From Prorocentrum cordatum (taxonomy: Eukaryota; Sar; Dinophyceae; Prorocentrales; Prorocentraceae), in assembly GCA_963575745.1 (NCBI GenBank), contig CAUYUJ010018316.1, positions 489,494 to 553,493 of the forward strand: 64,000 bases of DNA. Direction: 5' to 3'. Both the position numbers and the translations under genes were made by a program. The notes below the pieces were generated by a model. It did not search any database and was not told where the DNA came from. It saw nothing but the letters and a program-made list of their open reading frames with translations. Positions within the stretch are counted from its first letter, which is position 1. Each line of letters opens with the position of its first letter. Below are positions 39,904-50,540 of the stretch, one piece after another.

Positions 39904-40038
39904 GAATGAAAGGGGCCCTGGGACACACGAATGAATACACACAGAAAAAAAGATCCCCCGTATTTCAACATGTTGTTTTTTTTTGTTTTTCGTCTTCTCC
40001 CCCACTGCCCATATATTCCCATATTTCCCCTCCTGAAG
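39904..40038 (+). mobile_element. Dispersed element family S, copy 3 (3' truncated)
   Basis: GGGGCCCTGGGACACACGAA then TGAATACACACAG, an AT-rich middle and CTTCTCCCCCACTGCCCATA match the family. The final GGGGAATCGA...TGTGTCTGTG block is absent. Confidence 0.72.
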
Positions 40039-40685
40039 GAACCGCGCGGCGCATCGAAAGCCCGAGGCGGCACAGCCTGGGGAGAACATCGCCGCCATGG
40101 GTCGCTGGGGGGGGGAGGGAGCAATCCCCAGGTGCGCGAGCCAGGGGTTAGCAAGTGCACACCGAGTCGTTTGGTCGGCCAACGACCTCGGTGGAAGACG
40201 CAAGCTTTCGGAATATGGAGCGTGCATACGCCGAACTCCTTCGCCGAATTGCTTGGATCCTGGGCCGACCTAACGACGTGGTGTATACATCAAGCCCTTG
40301 CGCGACGAACCCCCGTTGGCCCGCACCAGAGGTCACTCTGTAGAAGGGTCACTCGTACGGCGTCCTGTCCCAGGGCCGGCTTGTCACGGATCCAAACTTT
40401 ATCGATGGCCCGAGGGCCCGATGACCGGGCACAGAAGCCTCAACCGAAGAGGAAACCTGCTGATCACAACGTAGACATGTCTTCGGACATCTGGGTACAT
40501 TGGAGGGGTGGGTACGGCTGCACGCAGGTCCCCCAGGCATGAGTGAACTCGAGTGAGCGGCATTGGGGGGGGTCCGCGGGGGCGATCAGATCCAAACAAA
40601 ACATCCCAGCGTGCCGATCCCTGTCGACCCGCGCCAAATGTCATACCGGCGCAAAGCCGCTATTTAGTAGAAGATGAGGACAACC

Positions 40686-40868
40686 AAAACATAAACATAG
40701 ACTTTCGGCGGTCCAACCAAATTTCTTGGATCGGCGCTGGACTCTATCCATGGCTACCCCGCTTGGGCGCGCGGAGCGCCCCAGCGGAAGCGCCAGAGGT
40801 GCCGCCAGGTAAGCCAAGCGCCGATCCGAATAAGCAACACGGACCTCCGACTGATTAGCTTTATTATG
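40686..40868. mobile_element. Fold-back element family A, copy 5
   Basis: The left arm GACTTTCGGCGGTCCAACCA then AATTTCTTGGATCGGCGCTG pairs with the right arm AAGCGCCGATCCGAATAAGC then ACGGACCTCCGACT. Ends read ACATAAACATA and TTTATTATG. Confidence 0.72.
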
Positions 40869-40977
40869 TGCTCTCTCCCTTCGAGCCGAAAGGTCTTCCC
40901 CTGCGAAGGGACGCTGTTTACGCGTAGGCGATGGACTGCCTCTGGATTGTGAACGCCCGAGAACGTGAGCATGGAAA

Positions 40978-41162
40978 GAATCGGCACGATGCCCAGCATC
41001 GAAGGTTATCCCAAACCGACAGCGCCCGCTGTTGGGCAGGCGACGTTTTGCCTCAAATGGATAACGTCCGCGGCGACACCGACAGCGAGTCCTGCTCAAA
41101 AGGGGCACAAACTCTGCTGTCGGTCTTCGCAACCAGTCTTTCCGTACCGACTTCGATCGGCT
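40978..41162 (+). repeat. Dispersed repeat family K, copy 1
   Basis: TCGGCACGATGCCCAGC, CCGACAGCGCCCGCTGTTGG, GCAGGCGACGTTTTGCCTCA and TCTTTCCGTACCGACTTCGA match 48160-48345 and 57905-58070 in order. In all three the frame PTAxAVGQAxFCLKW is legible, so the repeat may derive from coding sequence. Confidence 0.7.
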
Positions 41163-41401
41163 GGCTGTGGACGGCGGCGTCGTCGGCGTGCGCCCCTGGC
41201 CCCCCTATACCACAGGACACTCCCGCCAAGGGGCACTCTCGCGCGTAGCCCTTGTTCGGAGGCCCAGGACTTGGCACCCGCACCAAGACAAGGCAGCGCC
41301 TCCTGTCGGGAAATGTGATCCTAGACTTTTTGGGGTTTTCGAATGCTTCAGGGGCCCGAGTATGACCACCATCACCGAGATCGTGATCATCTGTCCTCGA
41401 T

Positions 41402-41600
41402 GTTAGTGTTGTGGATGCCATGACCGTGGATACTCTAACAATCCGATCGTTGAATTGAAGCTATGTCTCAAATGTGCACAACATGTTCTAAACATGTGTC
41501 CAACATGTTGTGAACATATGTAAAGCATATGTGGAACATCTTTTGGACATCTGGGACTGATTTGGCAGCACGCTTCCTCTCCATTTGATCGCCTTCTAAC
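41402..41600. repeat. Local duplication, copy 1 (ACATGTT-rich)
   Basis: GTTGTGGATGCCATGACCGT, then AACAATCCGATCGTTGAATT, palindromic AACATGTT and CATATG words, then GGACATCTGGGACTGATTTG and GCTTCCTCTCCAT. It matches 42029-42222 in order, with flanking TGGACGGCGGCGTCGTCGGC (41169; 41870) also shared. Confidence 0.75.
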
Positions 41601-42028
41601 AGGCGATATGTCGACCCCTATCCCAGGCTTCGTGGGGTTTCCGAATGGACCAGAAATTTGGGCCCAACCCTGGGATATACGATGGCGGGGTGTCCATCCT
41701 CGATAGCGGTGCGTCCGAATAGCCCCCTTGGGGTGTATCCCCGGGTTTTCCCACTTTTCTGAGCGGCCAAACTTTTCGGGCGAGACTCGGGGATTGGGGG
41801 AGAAACATCGCCCGCGACCTTCCACGAGGTTAGTGCCAACCTCGAGGCCGCCGAGATGGGCTGCCTCTGGACGGCAGCGTCGCCGGCGTCCGCCCCCCGG
41901 CGGGCCGGCGGCCGGCCTCTGCCGGCAGCGCGGAACGAGGTCCCGGACACCGGCAGGCACCCGCTGAGGCTGACGAGCTCCAGCTCCTGGCAGGGAGGGC
42001 GTCCGCGAGGGGTTGAGAGGGGGGTTGC

Positions 42029-42222
42029 ACTTGTGGATGCCATGCCAGTGGACCCTTCAACAATCTCATCATTGCATTCAGTATGTGTGCTTTATTTGCG
42101 TAAAACATGCTTTAACAACTATTGCAAACATGCTTTCACGTGTTTAAAGCATGTTTGAAGCATTGCTTAGACATCTGGAAATTATTTGGCAGCATGCTTC
42201 CTCTCCATTAATCGACCACTTG
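42029..42222. repeat. Local duplication, copy 2
   Basis: CTTGTGGATGCCATGCCAGT, AACAATCTCATCATTGCATT, AACATGCTTTAA words, then AGACATCTGGAAATTATTTG and GCTTCCTCTCCATTA. Diverged direct repeat of 41402-41600. Confidence 0.75.
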
Positions 42223-42507
42223 CACATTGTTAAATGCGGATGCCATCCCGGATCAACGACGATACCATGCTTTCAATCCCGCAGCTGTTTCTCGAGTGCG
42301 CCCTCTGGGGACCGTTTTCAGGACTGGGCGCTCAAACATGAAACTGGGAAGAAAGACTGTTACCAGCGACGGGGTCGGGACCTTTGGCCTCTGGGGCCGC
42401 GGATAAAACACACCCACACACACATCGTTGGATGTCTGTGGCCATGAGAGGGTAGCATGCGGACCTAAGGGCTGACTATGCGGTAAAGTACTTTTGCTCA
42501 GCGTCTC

Positions 42508-42672
42508 GTGGCGGCGGCGGCCCCAACGACACGCCATGCCTTACGAGCTGCGAGCGTGTCGCTCCGCTCCGCCGGAGGCTGGGGAAGGCTCGGGGCGCTG
42601 ATGTTTGGGAAAGCGGGTGCGATGAGCGTGTCGCGCCAAACCGAGGTGGGACAGAACCGTCGGCGCGGCACG
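42508..42672. repeat. Dispersed/local repeat 'GGCGGCGGCCCC', copy 1
   Basis: GTGGCGGCGGCGGCCCCAAC, GACACGCCATGCC, GGGGCGCTGATGTTTGGGA, GAGCGTGTCGCGCC and CGTCGGCGCGGCACG blocks match 43866-44050 in order. Confidence 0.7.
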
Positions 42673-42955
42673 CGTACATGGTCGAAACTAGGGTATGAAT
42701 GGGCTACAAATGCCCTGCGCAAGCTTGTTGACTAAGAATTGGGGCTACGTCGGCTCCGCGCTCTTGTCGGCCTTCTTGAACCCCCTGAACCAGGTAGGGC
42801 AATTGTAACCCACTTGTACGCCAGACTAGGCCAGATACAAGTCTCCCTTGACATCGACTCATCACCCTCCTTCCCTGAGCACCCCCCGCGGTGATCCAAG
42901 CACGGTTCCGTTCTGCGCCCATTCCCAGACCTCAAACGTTCCGAACACAACTACG

Positions 42956-43012
42956 GATCCTGCATCAAATTTGGGTCTCTGGGGTCCCCCGCTGGGCCCC
43001 ATGACCGTCGAA
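42956..43012. repeat. 57-bp direct repeat, copy 1
   Basis: GGATCCTGCATCAAATTTGG then GTCTCTGGGGTCCCCCGCTG and ATGACCGTCGA match 43172-43229 with few changes. The copies are 216 bp apart. Confidence 0.8.
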
Positions 43013-43171
43013 CCCTGGAAGAAGCCTCTTGAGCTATCCTCGGACGACCTGGCAGGCATCTGGCGCCGTCTTCGAGCCATATGAGGGCATCTTGGGCTCC
43101 TATACCTCCATTGTCTTCGTCGTCGCTGCCTACAGGGTCGGCGGCATCGGCCGTAAGGCCTCCGCAATACG

Positions 43172-43229
43172 GATCATGTATCAATGTTGGGTCTCTGGGG
43201 CCCCCCGCTGGGCCTCTATGACCGTCGAC
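43172..43229. repeat. 57-bp direct repeat, copy 2
   Basis: GGATCATGTATCAATGTTGG then GTCTCTGGGGCCCCCCGCTG and ATGACCGTCGA. See 42956-43012. Confidence 0.8.
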
Positions 43230-43865
43230 AGAAGATACAAGGGGCGTAGACAACCAACCCTGGGGAAAGGGTCACGACTGATGGGAGCCCCGTATTATTG
43301 AGGGGTGGAAAAACGAGCCTGCCCTGGGTTACACGTGTGTGGTCTGTAAACATCCTGGGACCCCCCAAAGCCTAGAGCCGCCAAGACGCGGAACATCACG
43401 CATGGTTTGCCCTGTCAGCCCCACAGGAGTTTCAGCGCACGGCGCCTCGAAAACCAGGGTAGGGGCGTTCTCTGTGCCCTTGAAATTCAGCAAACCAGAA
43501 CATCGGATCTATGGGTTCGGCGTGTGAGCCCGATCGGCAGCCGTACCTGCATCCGAACGGGCATAACACCCTAGATGATCTCGGGAATCTCGCCCGCTCG
43601 GCGGCCGAATTCGCTCGATCGTGAGTCCGCTCGGCGGCCGAGCGGCCTCAGACGCCGCCCGTGCTCCGGAGTGGACCCTGAAGTGCAGCAGTTCGACCCC
43701 AAACAACGAGCGGCCCTGCCACCCCTGCAGTCGCATGACGCTGTCGGCGCTGTGAGGCTGTCATCCTGTGTGAGAGTGATCGGTCTTCGCGGGCTGGTGT
43801 TACGAACACGCCTCGGCAAAGGCACACGTCATCCCTTGGACATGGGTGCTGCGGTCGGGAACTTG

Positions 43866-44050
43866 GACTTCGCGTGTCGCGGCGGCGGCCCCGGTGACAC
43901 GCCATCCCCTGCAAGCGGATGGCACTTCGGCCCGCTACGAGAAGCGGGAGGCAGGGAACTTCTTTGGGCGCTGATGTTCGGGAGCTGGTCGGTGGTTAGC
44001 GCGTCGTGCCGGAGCGTGGCGGGCCAGGACCAGCGGCGCGGCACGGTAAC
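43866..44050. repeat. Dispersed/local repeat 'GGCGGCGGCCCC', copy 2
   Basis: TGTCGCGGCGGCGGCCCCGG, GACACGCCATCCC, GGGCGCTGATGTTCGGGAG, TAGCGCGTCGTGCCGGA and CAGCGGCGCGGCACG align with 42508-42672. Confidence 0.7.
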
Positions 44051-45574
44051 CGGACAATCCCAACCGCAGACGCTGCCGCGGTGATGGGCATCTGGGGGTG
44101 TCAGTGTGTGCTGCTGGCGGTGCACGAGGGGCAAAGGAGGAGTGCAAGGGAGTGGCTCCTAAACCTGCCACCCCGCGCCGAAACGAACGAACGAAAGAAC
44201 GAGCGGTCGTCGCCGTAGAGGGCGACCCAAAGATAGGCGACAGGCGTGCGCCACGATCAAGGTGGTTCTTCGGAACAGGGCCTGGGTCAAATTCAGCCCC
44301 TGTGCATTCTCAACTCCACAGATCTCCACTCACGCCCCCAGGCGCCCAACAGGTGCCGGAAAGTTGCGCGATTCTCCCTCTGGCGCTTTTGCTCCCCACC
44401 CCCTCCCGCTGCCGTCCGCTCGATCCTCTGGCACGAACCAGGGCAGCGCTGGCGTCGCTTCGGCGTCGTCGCCAGCGGCACTGCGGGGTGGCAGCAGGGG
44501 CCGGCTACCGAAAGCGGACGGCAAGCGATGCAGACGGCACGTGCTCCTGAGCTCCCTGCTCTGACGTGGGAAGTCTGGGAACACATCTTGGGAATACGTA
44601 CCAAATGGAACGTGCCGAGGACCTTCGAGAAAAAACGAACGACATTGGAGGCGGTCATCTGGGAAGACCGCGTCATTTCGAGGGAGAGCCGCCCGCCTTC
44701 CGCCCTCGCCCTCCTCGCCCTCCTCTGCCTCATCCTCGCTTGTCCACCTCCTCCTCGCTCGCTCACCCGCTCGCTGGCTACGTACCTGCAGACTCGAGCT
44801 AGAAGCCTATACTCAGGATCCAAGGGCAGAGTCATCCGCCTCGGATGTGCAGCACACGATGTGGAGGAGGGGGGGGTAGGAGAGGCACTCAATGAACGCC
44901 GCCAATGCAGCGGCTGGTCCAGACCCCACCCTTCTCCTCCTCCTCCTCCTCCTGCTCCTCCTCCTCCTCCCCCTCACCCCTCTACCTCCTCCTCCTCCTC
45001 CTCGCTGGGACAGCGTTGAACGAGAGCACTCTGGCGAGAATGAGCGCGCCGCCAGGGCACCACGGGCTGCACAAGCAACGCGCATGAACACAGCAATCGG
45101 CAAAGATCCGCTCGAACGTCGGTCCCGCGAGCACTCGTGCAAGGCGCGCATGAGGTTGACCTCGAGGGCACCCCCGACCTCTGCCCCGCTCGAGTACGCA
45201 CATATTCCCAATGAACAGCTACTGTGGCCCTGTGGGAACGACTAGGGTCTGCACGCCACCCCGAAAGGCCCAGGATGGATGGTATTGCTGGCCCTGTGGA
45301 TCGAATTTTGGTGAGAACTCCCGCAGGCACGCCGCTCTTTTCGGCTACACGCCAGAATGGCGCTAGACAAGAGTGACCTCTGGTGCACGACTTTCGGGCA
45401 ACCGCGGGGGGGGCGAAACCCCAGCGCGCAAGACGCACCCATCGCACCGCGTTCGGCGATCCCAGGGCCCCGCACCAAAAATCGCTCCCCCGAAAGGTCG
45501 TTCTTACGTGTCGTCGACTCCTTGGCCCGATCCCACCGATCCGGTCGTGCCGACCCGGTCGAAACCCTTCTCCT
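44051..45574. other. No supported gene; CCT tract at 44932-45003
   Basis: A short (CCT)n run lies at 44932-45003. ORFs on both strands (257 codons plus at 44246-45019; 199 codons minus at 44293-44892) overlap and show no domain. Confidence 0.4.
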
Positions 45575-45925
45575 CCCCCTCCCCCTCCTCGTCCTCATCC
45601 CTCCTCCTCCTCCTCCTCCTCCTCCTCCTCCTCCTCCTCCTCCTCCTACTTCTTCTCCTCCTCGTCCTCCACCTCCCAGTCCGCCTTCCCTCCCCCCACT
45701 TCCCTCCTCCTCCTCCTCCTCTCCTCCTCCTCCTCGTCCTCCTCCCTCCCTCTCCTCCTCCTCCTCCCCCTCCTCCTCCTCCTCTCCTCCTCCTCCTCCT
45801 CCTCCTCCTCCTCCTCCTCTCCTCCTCCTCCTCCCTCCTCCTCCTCCTCCTCCTCCTCCGCCTCGTCCTCGTCCTCGTCCTCCTCCTCCTCCTCCTCCTC
45901 CTCCTCCTCCTCCTCTTCCCCCTCC
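45575..45925. repeat. (TCC)n pyrimidine tract of about 350 bp
   Basis: Nearly pure CTC/TCC triplets with CGT interruptions. Six-frame open. ORFs are Pro/Ser/Leu or Gly/Glu/Arg artefacts. Confidence 0.95.
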
Positions 45926-46008
45926 TCGTCCACAGGAGCTGGTGCCGCGCACCCGCGGGACGGCGCGAGGGGAGCGGCACGCTCCGAGCAGGCGGGCGGG
46001 CTTCTCTG

Positions 46009-46172
46009 ACGGGGCCCTGGGACACACAAATACATACACACACACACACACACACAGGGTTCCCAATCTTTTCTAATATTTTCTGGATTTTTATCTTTCC
46101 CTCCACTTCCCATGTTTTCTTATATGTTCTGGGGAATCGATGATTCATTATGTCTGTGCGGTGTTTCCCCCC
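46009..46172 (+). mobile_element. Dispersed element family S, copy 4
   Basis: GGGGCCCTGGGACACACAAA then TACATACACA, a (CA)n expansion at 46037-46057, GGGTTCCCAATCTTTTC, CCCTCCACTTCCCATGTTTT and TTCTGGGGAATCGATGATTC then TATGTCTGTGCGGTG. Full-length. Confidence 0.8.
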
Positions 46173-47055
46173 CTGATTCTCGGAGAGGGCACGGGGCCTC
46201 CTGGGAAGGGCCCATGGGGGCTGCTGGGGAGGAGGAGGGAAGAGGACTCGAGGGGAGATGGCCGACTCGAGCAACCCTGACCCGAGGAACCCCACAACGT
46301 GGTCGTCTCCTGAAGGCGCGTCTCTTACTTCGGCCGCCTCGTGCCCGAGGAGGACTCGAGGCGAGACGGCCGATTCCCGAAACCCTGCACCCAAACATGT
46401 TGTCGTCTCTTAGAGGCGCGTGTTTGGGTTCGGCCACCTTCCGCCTGCGTTGCTCTTTGCCCAGGGCACTGCGCCCAAGAACCCTCAATCGGGGCGCTTC
46501 GCGTGGGGCCTAAACCGAAGCCCAACGACAACGGCGCATCGAAAACGCTGCACTTCAGACGGAAGCGCCCAGGGCAGGAGCACGAGAGCCCGAGGGTGGA
46601 GCTGCGCTGCGACTCCACGCTTCCGCCGCACCAACTTCCGCTGGCAAGGCCGCTCCCGCTCTGCTCCCGCTGGCTTCCGCCGCCCTTCCGCCGCCTCCCG
46701 CCGAGGAAGGAATAGCAACTCCTTTGGTACTCGAAGGCGAGGCCGCCCTTCAGTAGGCCCGGCTTCCCAGTGGCACCACCCTGAACCTCCATTCGTCCTC
46801 CGTGCTTGACGCGCTGGCGTTCATCCGGATGGGGTGGAGGAGGGAAGGAACGGGGGAGGATAGAGGAGGAGCGATCCCAAATTGCCCCCCCCCCCCCTGG
46901 GGCTACAGTGAGAGACGCGCAGAAAACATCATAAACAGACATGATCGGCACTGGGCCCCCCTCCCCGGCGCGCGGACCGCGCCAGAAAGGGCGCCGGAGG
47001 CGCAGCCAGGAGGGCCAAGCGCAAATGTATGATATCCGCGCCCATCTCTGGCAAC
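46173..47055. other. No supported gene
   Basis: GAGGACTCGAGG(C/G)GAGA appears twice (46240 and 46349), with the following CGGCCGA..CGAAACCCTG(A/C)CCC also similar, a short direct repeat of about 100 bp spacing. A C14 run lies at 46886-46899. Confidence 0.45.
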
Positions 47056-47412
47056 AAATATATGTATGTATGTCTGTATGTATGTATGTATGTATGTATG
47101 TATGTATGTATGTATGCATACATGCATGCATGCATGTATGCATATATGTATGTATGTATGTAGGTATGTATGTATGAATGAATGTATGTATGTATGTATG
47201 GATGGATGGATGGATGGATGGATGGATGCATGCATGCATGCATGGATGAATGGATGGATGGATTGATGCATGTATGTATGTATGTATGTATGTATGGATG
47301 TATGGATGTATGTATGTATGCATGAATGCGTGTATGTCTGTATGTATGTATGCATGTATGTTTGTATACACACACGTATATACAATTATGTATGTATACA
47401 TACATAGATAGA
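47056..47412. repeat. (GTAT)n / (GATG)n / (CATG)n tetranucleotide array
   Basis: TATG, GATG and CATG tetramers run for about 350 bp. Tyr/Met/Val or Ile/His/Tyr repeat ORFs on both strands are incidental. Confidence 0.95.
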
Positions 47413-47494
47413 TATGACGTTCCCCATGGGCAGCTTGTCTGTAAGGGGCCTATACGGTTTTTCTCATGAGCCGGAAGCGTCGGTCGGGCGCCGG

Positions 47495-47790
47495 CTGTCT
47501 CCCGTTGTCTCCAGTTGTCTCCCGCTGTCTTCCGTGCCCCCAGTTGTCTCCCGCTGTCTCCCGTTGTCTCCAGTTGTCTCCCGTTGCCTCCCGTTGTCTC
47601 CCGTTGTCTTCAGTTGTCTCCCGTTGTCTCCCGTTGTCTCCAGTTGTCTCCCGTTGCCTCCCGTTGTCTCCAGCTGTCTCCCGCTGCCTCTCAGTTGTCT
47701 CCCGCGGTCTTCCGTGCCCCCGCTGTCTCCGTTTGTCCCGCTGTCTCCCGTGGCCACCCGCTGCCTCGCTCGGGTCCCCCGTGGTCTGTC
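47495..47790. repeat. 10-bp minisatellite TTGTCTCCCG
   Basis: TTGTCTCCCG, TTGTCTCCAG and TTGCCTCCCG decamers repeat with little interruption; the end of the array degenerates. Ten is not a multiple of 3, so frames rotate. Confidence 0.9.
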
Positions 47791-47869
47791 CCGCTGTCTC
47801 TCCCCCGTACTCCCTCTCCACGTCGCTCTATAGACACCTCCGTCTGCGCCCCCCAGTGCTGGACACCCG

Positions 47870-48158
47870 ACACTGTGGTACGGAACAGGGCGGAACCTAA
47901 ACGGTGTTTTTCGTTCTCGTTTGGCTTTCGTTTTCCCTCTTTTTAATCTTTCGTTTTCGTTTTCGTTTTCCCTCGTTTTCGTTTTCGTTTTCGTTTTCCC
48001 TCTTTTTAATCTTTCGTTTTCCCTCGTTTTCGTTTTCGTTTTCGTTTTCCCTCTTTTGATCTTCAGTCCACCTCTGCCGCAGAACGAAAAATCGAAACGA
48101 AAACGGCCCACGAGATCGCCAAAACACACCGTTGGGGTCCAGCCCTGGTGCGGAACTC
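47870..48158. mobile_element. Fold-back element with internal (CGTTTT)n array
   Basis: The left flank GGAACAGGGCGGAACCTAAA then CGGTGTTTTTCG is inversely related to CGAAAATCG-like and AACACACCGTTGGGGTCCAG then CCCTGGTGCGGAAC at the right. The interior 47905-48055 is (CGTTTT)n with two TTTCCCTCTTTTTAATC blocks. It resembles the architecture of 26796-27039. Confidence 0.6.
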
Positions 48159-48159
48159 T

Positions 48160-48345
48160 TCGGCACAATGCCAGACAATACAGGTTGCCAAACTCCGACA
48201 GCGGCCGCTGTTGGGCAGGCGGACTTCTGTCTCGAACGGACACCGGCCGCGGCGGCACTGACAGCAACTCGGGTTAAATACAAACGGGAACTGCGGTCGG
48301 TCTCCGAACCAACTCTTTCCGCACCCATGTCGATCGTACCGAACC
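48160..48345 (+). repeat. Dispersed repeat family K, copy 2
   Basis: TCGGCACAATGCCAGACAAT, CTCCGACAGCGGCCGCTGTT, GGGCAGGCGGACTTCTGTCT and CTTTCCGCACCCATGTCGAT. See 40978-41162. Confidence 0.7.
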
Positions 48346-48375
48346 AGTGTGCAGCTCTTTGGGAGCCTCTAGGGC

Positions 48376-48542
48376 GACTGGGCCCATGAATATCTGCTGT
48401 CTCCGGCCTGGGCCCATCCCAGGCCAAGGAGATTTGTGTAGACGCCCTCCTGGCTTGGCCAGGGGTGCCCAGACGCCGCTCCTGGGCCCAGGATGGGCCA
48501 GGCCAGGGACAGTGGATGTGAACAGATCTCGTTGCCCTGCCT
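48376..48542. mobile_element. Inverted-repeat element family D, copy 2
   Basis: GGGCGACTGGGCCCATGAAT then ATCTGCTGTCTCCGGCCTGG at the left pairs imperfectly with GGGCCAGGCCAGGGACAGTG then GATGTGAACAGATCTCGTTG at the right. Same family as 25741-25906. Confidence 0.65.
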
Positions 48543-48574
48543 TCTGCCGCGAGGATAGAGGCCTCCTCGATGAG

Positions 48575-48765
48575 GCACGATTGGGCGGGGACGGAGGATC
48601 GCGCCGCATCGGCGATGCACCTGCGACGTCGGCGATGCATCGGCGCAATCGGCGCGAAGCAAATCGGGCTCTGCATCGAGCCGCATCGGCGCTGCATCGG
48701 CGATGCGGTGCGATCCTTCGACCGCATCTGCTCGGACCCCGTCTGGGATGCCTGGAGGATGTACC
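48575..48765. mobile_element. Inverted-repeat element family E, copy 1
   Basis: ACGGAGGATCGCGCCGCATC near 48591 pairs with GATGCGGTGCGATCCTTCGA near 48702. The interior is made of GCATCGGCGATGCATCGGCG-like palindromic words. Related to 49690 and 61519. Confidence 0.75.
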
Positions 48766-48774
48766 TCTTGAGTA

Positions 48775-48941
48775 GGCATGAGCATAAAAGTTTGGCGCTC
48801 CGCGCGGATCTCTCGGATCTACGATGGAGGCTCCTTCCTTTCGCTCGGAGCGCGCCAGGGGCGGCGCCGGGGGGCGCCGCCGGGGGGCCCATCGCAGATA
48901 TAAGAAACCCGAGCGGAGCGCCAAGAATCTATGTTTATGGT
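48775..48941. mobile_element. Fold-back element family A, copy 6
   Basis: GGCATGAGCATAAAAGTTTG then GCGCTCCGCGCGGATCTCTC at the left pairs with AAGAAACCCGAGCGGAGCGC then CAAGAATCTATGTTTATG at the right. The loop contains a GGCGCCGCCGG hairpin. Confidence 0.75.
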
Positions 48942-48967
48942 GTTCTTTCATCTTCGATGCTCCGAGG

Positions 48968-49112
48968 GGCTGGAGGAGGAGGTGGAGGAGGAGGAGAAGG
49001 AGGAGGAGGAGGAGGGAGGAGGAGGGAGGAGGGAGGGAGGAGGAGGCGGAGGAGGAGGAGGAGGGAGGAGGGAGGAGGGAGGAGGAGGCGGAGATGCAGG
49101 AGGAGGAGGAGG
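48968..49112. repeat. (GGA)n purine tract
   Basis: GGAGGAGGAGGGAGGAGGGA-type repeats; low-complexity ORFs only. Confidence 0.93.
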
Positions 49113-49261
49113 AGGATGAGCTGTGAGCCCGCCATCGCCCACAAGAGGCCCCCCCCCGGCAGCCCGCCTTGCGGGAGCGGCGCCCTCTCCGCGGGCGGCG
49201 CGGTCCTCGCGCAGGGCGCGCTGCCTCGGCCCGCGGACGCCGCTCGCGCTGCCAACGGGGC

Positions 49262-49304
49262 CTCGTCGCCGTCGGCGTCGTCGCCGTCGTCACCGTCGGC
49301 GTCG

Positions 49305-49343
<39 letters not shown>

Positions 49344-49393
49344 GCGTCGGCGTCTTCGGCGTCGGCGTCGGCGTCGGCGACTGCGTGCGTCGT

Positions 49394-49434
<41 letters not shown>

Positions 49435-49472
49435 TCGTCGGCGTCGTCGTCGTCGTCGTCGTCGTCGTCGGT
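49262..49472. repeat. (GTC)n / (GGCGTC)n array
   Basis: GTCGTCGTC and GGCGTCGGCGTC triplets/hexamers run for about 210 bp. Ser/Ala, Arg or Val homopolymer ORFs are artefacts. Confidence 0.95.
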
Positions 49473-49689
49473 AGGAGAAGTTGTCGCCTGCGACCACGGA
49501 TATACCAGCGTGACTGCCGAATGCAACATTCCAGAAGTTGCAACCGATCAGCGTACTCGTCGCTGCCGCCGTCGGCGGTTTTCGAAGGCCTCCGTGACGG
49601 CGGGGATGGCGACCACAATCTCCGGACTGGACCCCAATGACAAAAACAAAAAAGGGATGTACGACGGTGTCGTCCGTCCTCATGAGCAG

Positions 49690-49890
49690 AGGCCTCCTCG
49701 ACGTGTTCTGAAAATGCGGGGTCGGAGGATCGCGCCGCATTGCCGATGCATCGGTGATGCATCGGCGACGTCGGCACTGCATCGGCGACGTCGACGTGGA
49801 GAACATTCGGCTACACATCGAGCCGCATCGTCGATGCGGCGCGATCCTCCGACCCCATCTGCTCGCACCCCGTGTGAGAGTCCTAGAACG
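49690..49890. mobile_element. Inverted-repeat element family E, copy 2
   Basis: The 21 bases at 49720-49740 (start GGTCGGAGGATCGCG) are the perfect reverse complement of 49834-49854. The arms extend outward imperfectly (GGCCTCCTCGACG / TGTGAGAGTCC). The interior consists of GATGCATCGG words and GTGGAGAACATTCGGCT, shared with 61630. Confidence 0.85.
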
Positions 49891-50025
49891 CAGGGGGTGC
49901 GTCGGAGAAGCCACCCGAGGGGTGTATTCCCGAGTTCCCCAGTCTTTCCTCAACGGCTTGCTTTTTCGAGAGGGGGGGACCCGCGGACTGGGGGCGAGAA
50001 CTCGCATGCGATCGTATGTCGGCGT

Positions 50026-50130
50026 CGCCGTCGAGAAGGCGAAGCTCGAGGATCGAGGCTGGATTAGGCGTGCCGTGTTTCCATGCCTCCAGGGGCCCAT
50101 GCTGGGCGGGATGGGAAACTGGCCAGGAGG
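50026..50130. repeat. Dispersed repeat family F, copy 1
   Basis: CTCGAGGATCGAGGCTGGAT, GTTTCCATGCCTCCAGGGGC and CATGCTGGGCGGGATGGGAA then ACTGGCCAGGAGG. It matches 50435-50540 in order. Confidence 0.65.
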
Positions 50131-50434
50131 ACACACCGGCCGCCGTCGACGTCGCCACCGTCGCCGGGGTCGTGGGAGGCATTCGGAGGGCTCTCGAGGT
50201 GCTTCCGGAGGCCTTCGTATACGAATGCGAGATGTCATGAATATGAACTTCTGGAAGTCCAGGCGGACCTCTGAGAGTCTATGTATGTGCAGTGTCTCCT
50301 TCGAGTTCGTCAAGATCGACCAGCTCAAACACAAAACAAAGGCTGAATAAGGGACGAAGGGGCTCATCTGGCCCTTGTTCGTCGTCGGTCGTTGGTCGCC
50401 AGTTATCGTCGCCCTCGTCGCCGTCGTCGTAGAC

Positions 50435-50540
50435 GTCGGGGGAGGGACTCGAGGATCGAGGTTCGAGAAGGTGTTCTGGGTTTCTTTGCCTCCAGGGTCA
50501 CATTGCGGGCGGAGATGGAAAGCTGGCTAGGTGGGAGCAA
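50435..50540. repeat. Dispersed repeat family F, copy 2
   Basis: CTCGAGGATCGAGGTTCGAG, GTTTCTTTGCCTCCAGGGTC and CATTGCGGGCGGAGATGGAA then AGCTGGCTAGGTGG. Confidence 0.65.

Noticed and set aside
46929-47405. Tyr/Ile/His repeat ORFs in the GTAT array
   Set aside because: Tetranucleotide repeat read in three frames gives periodic peptides.
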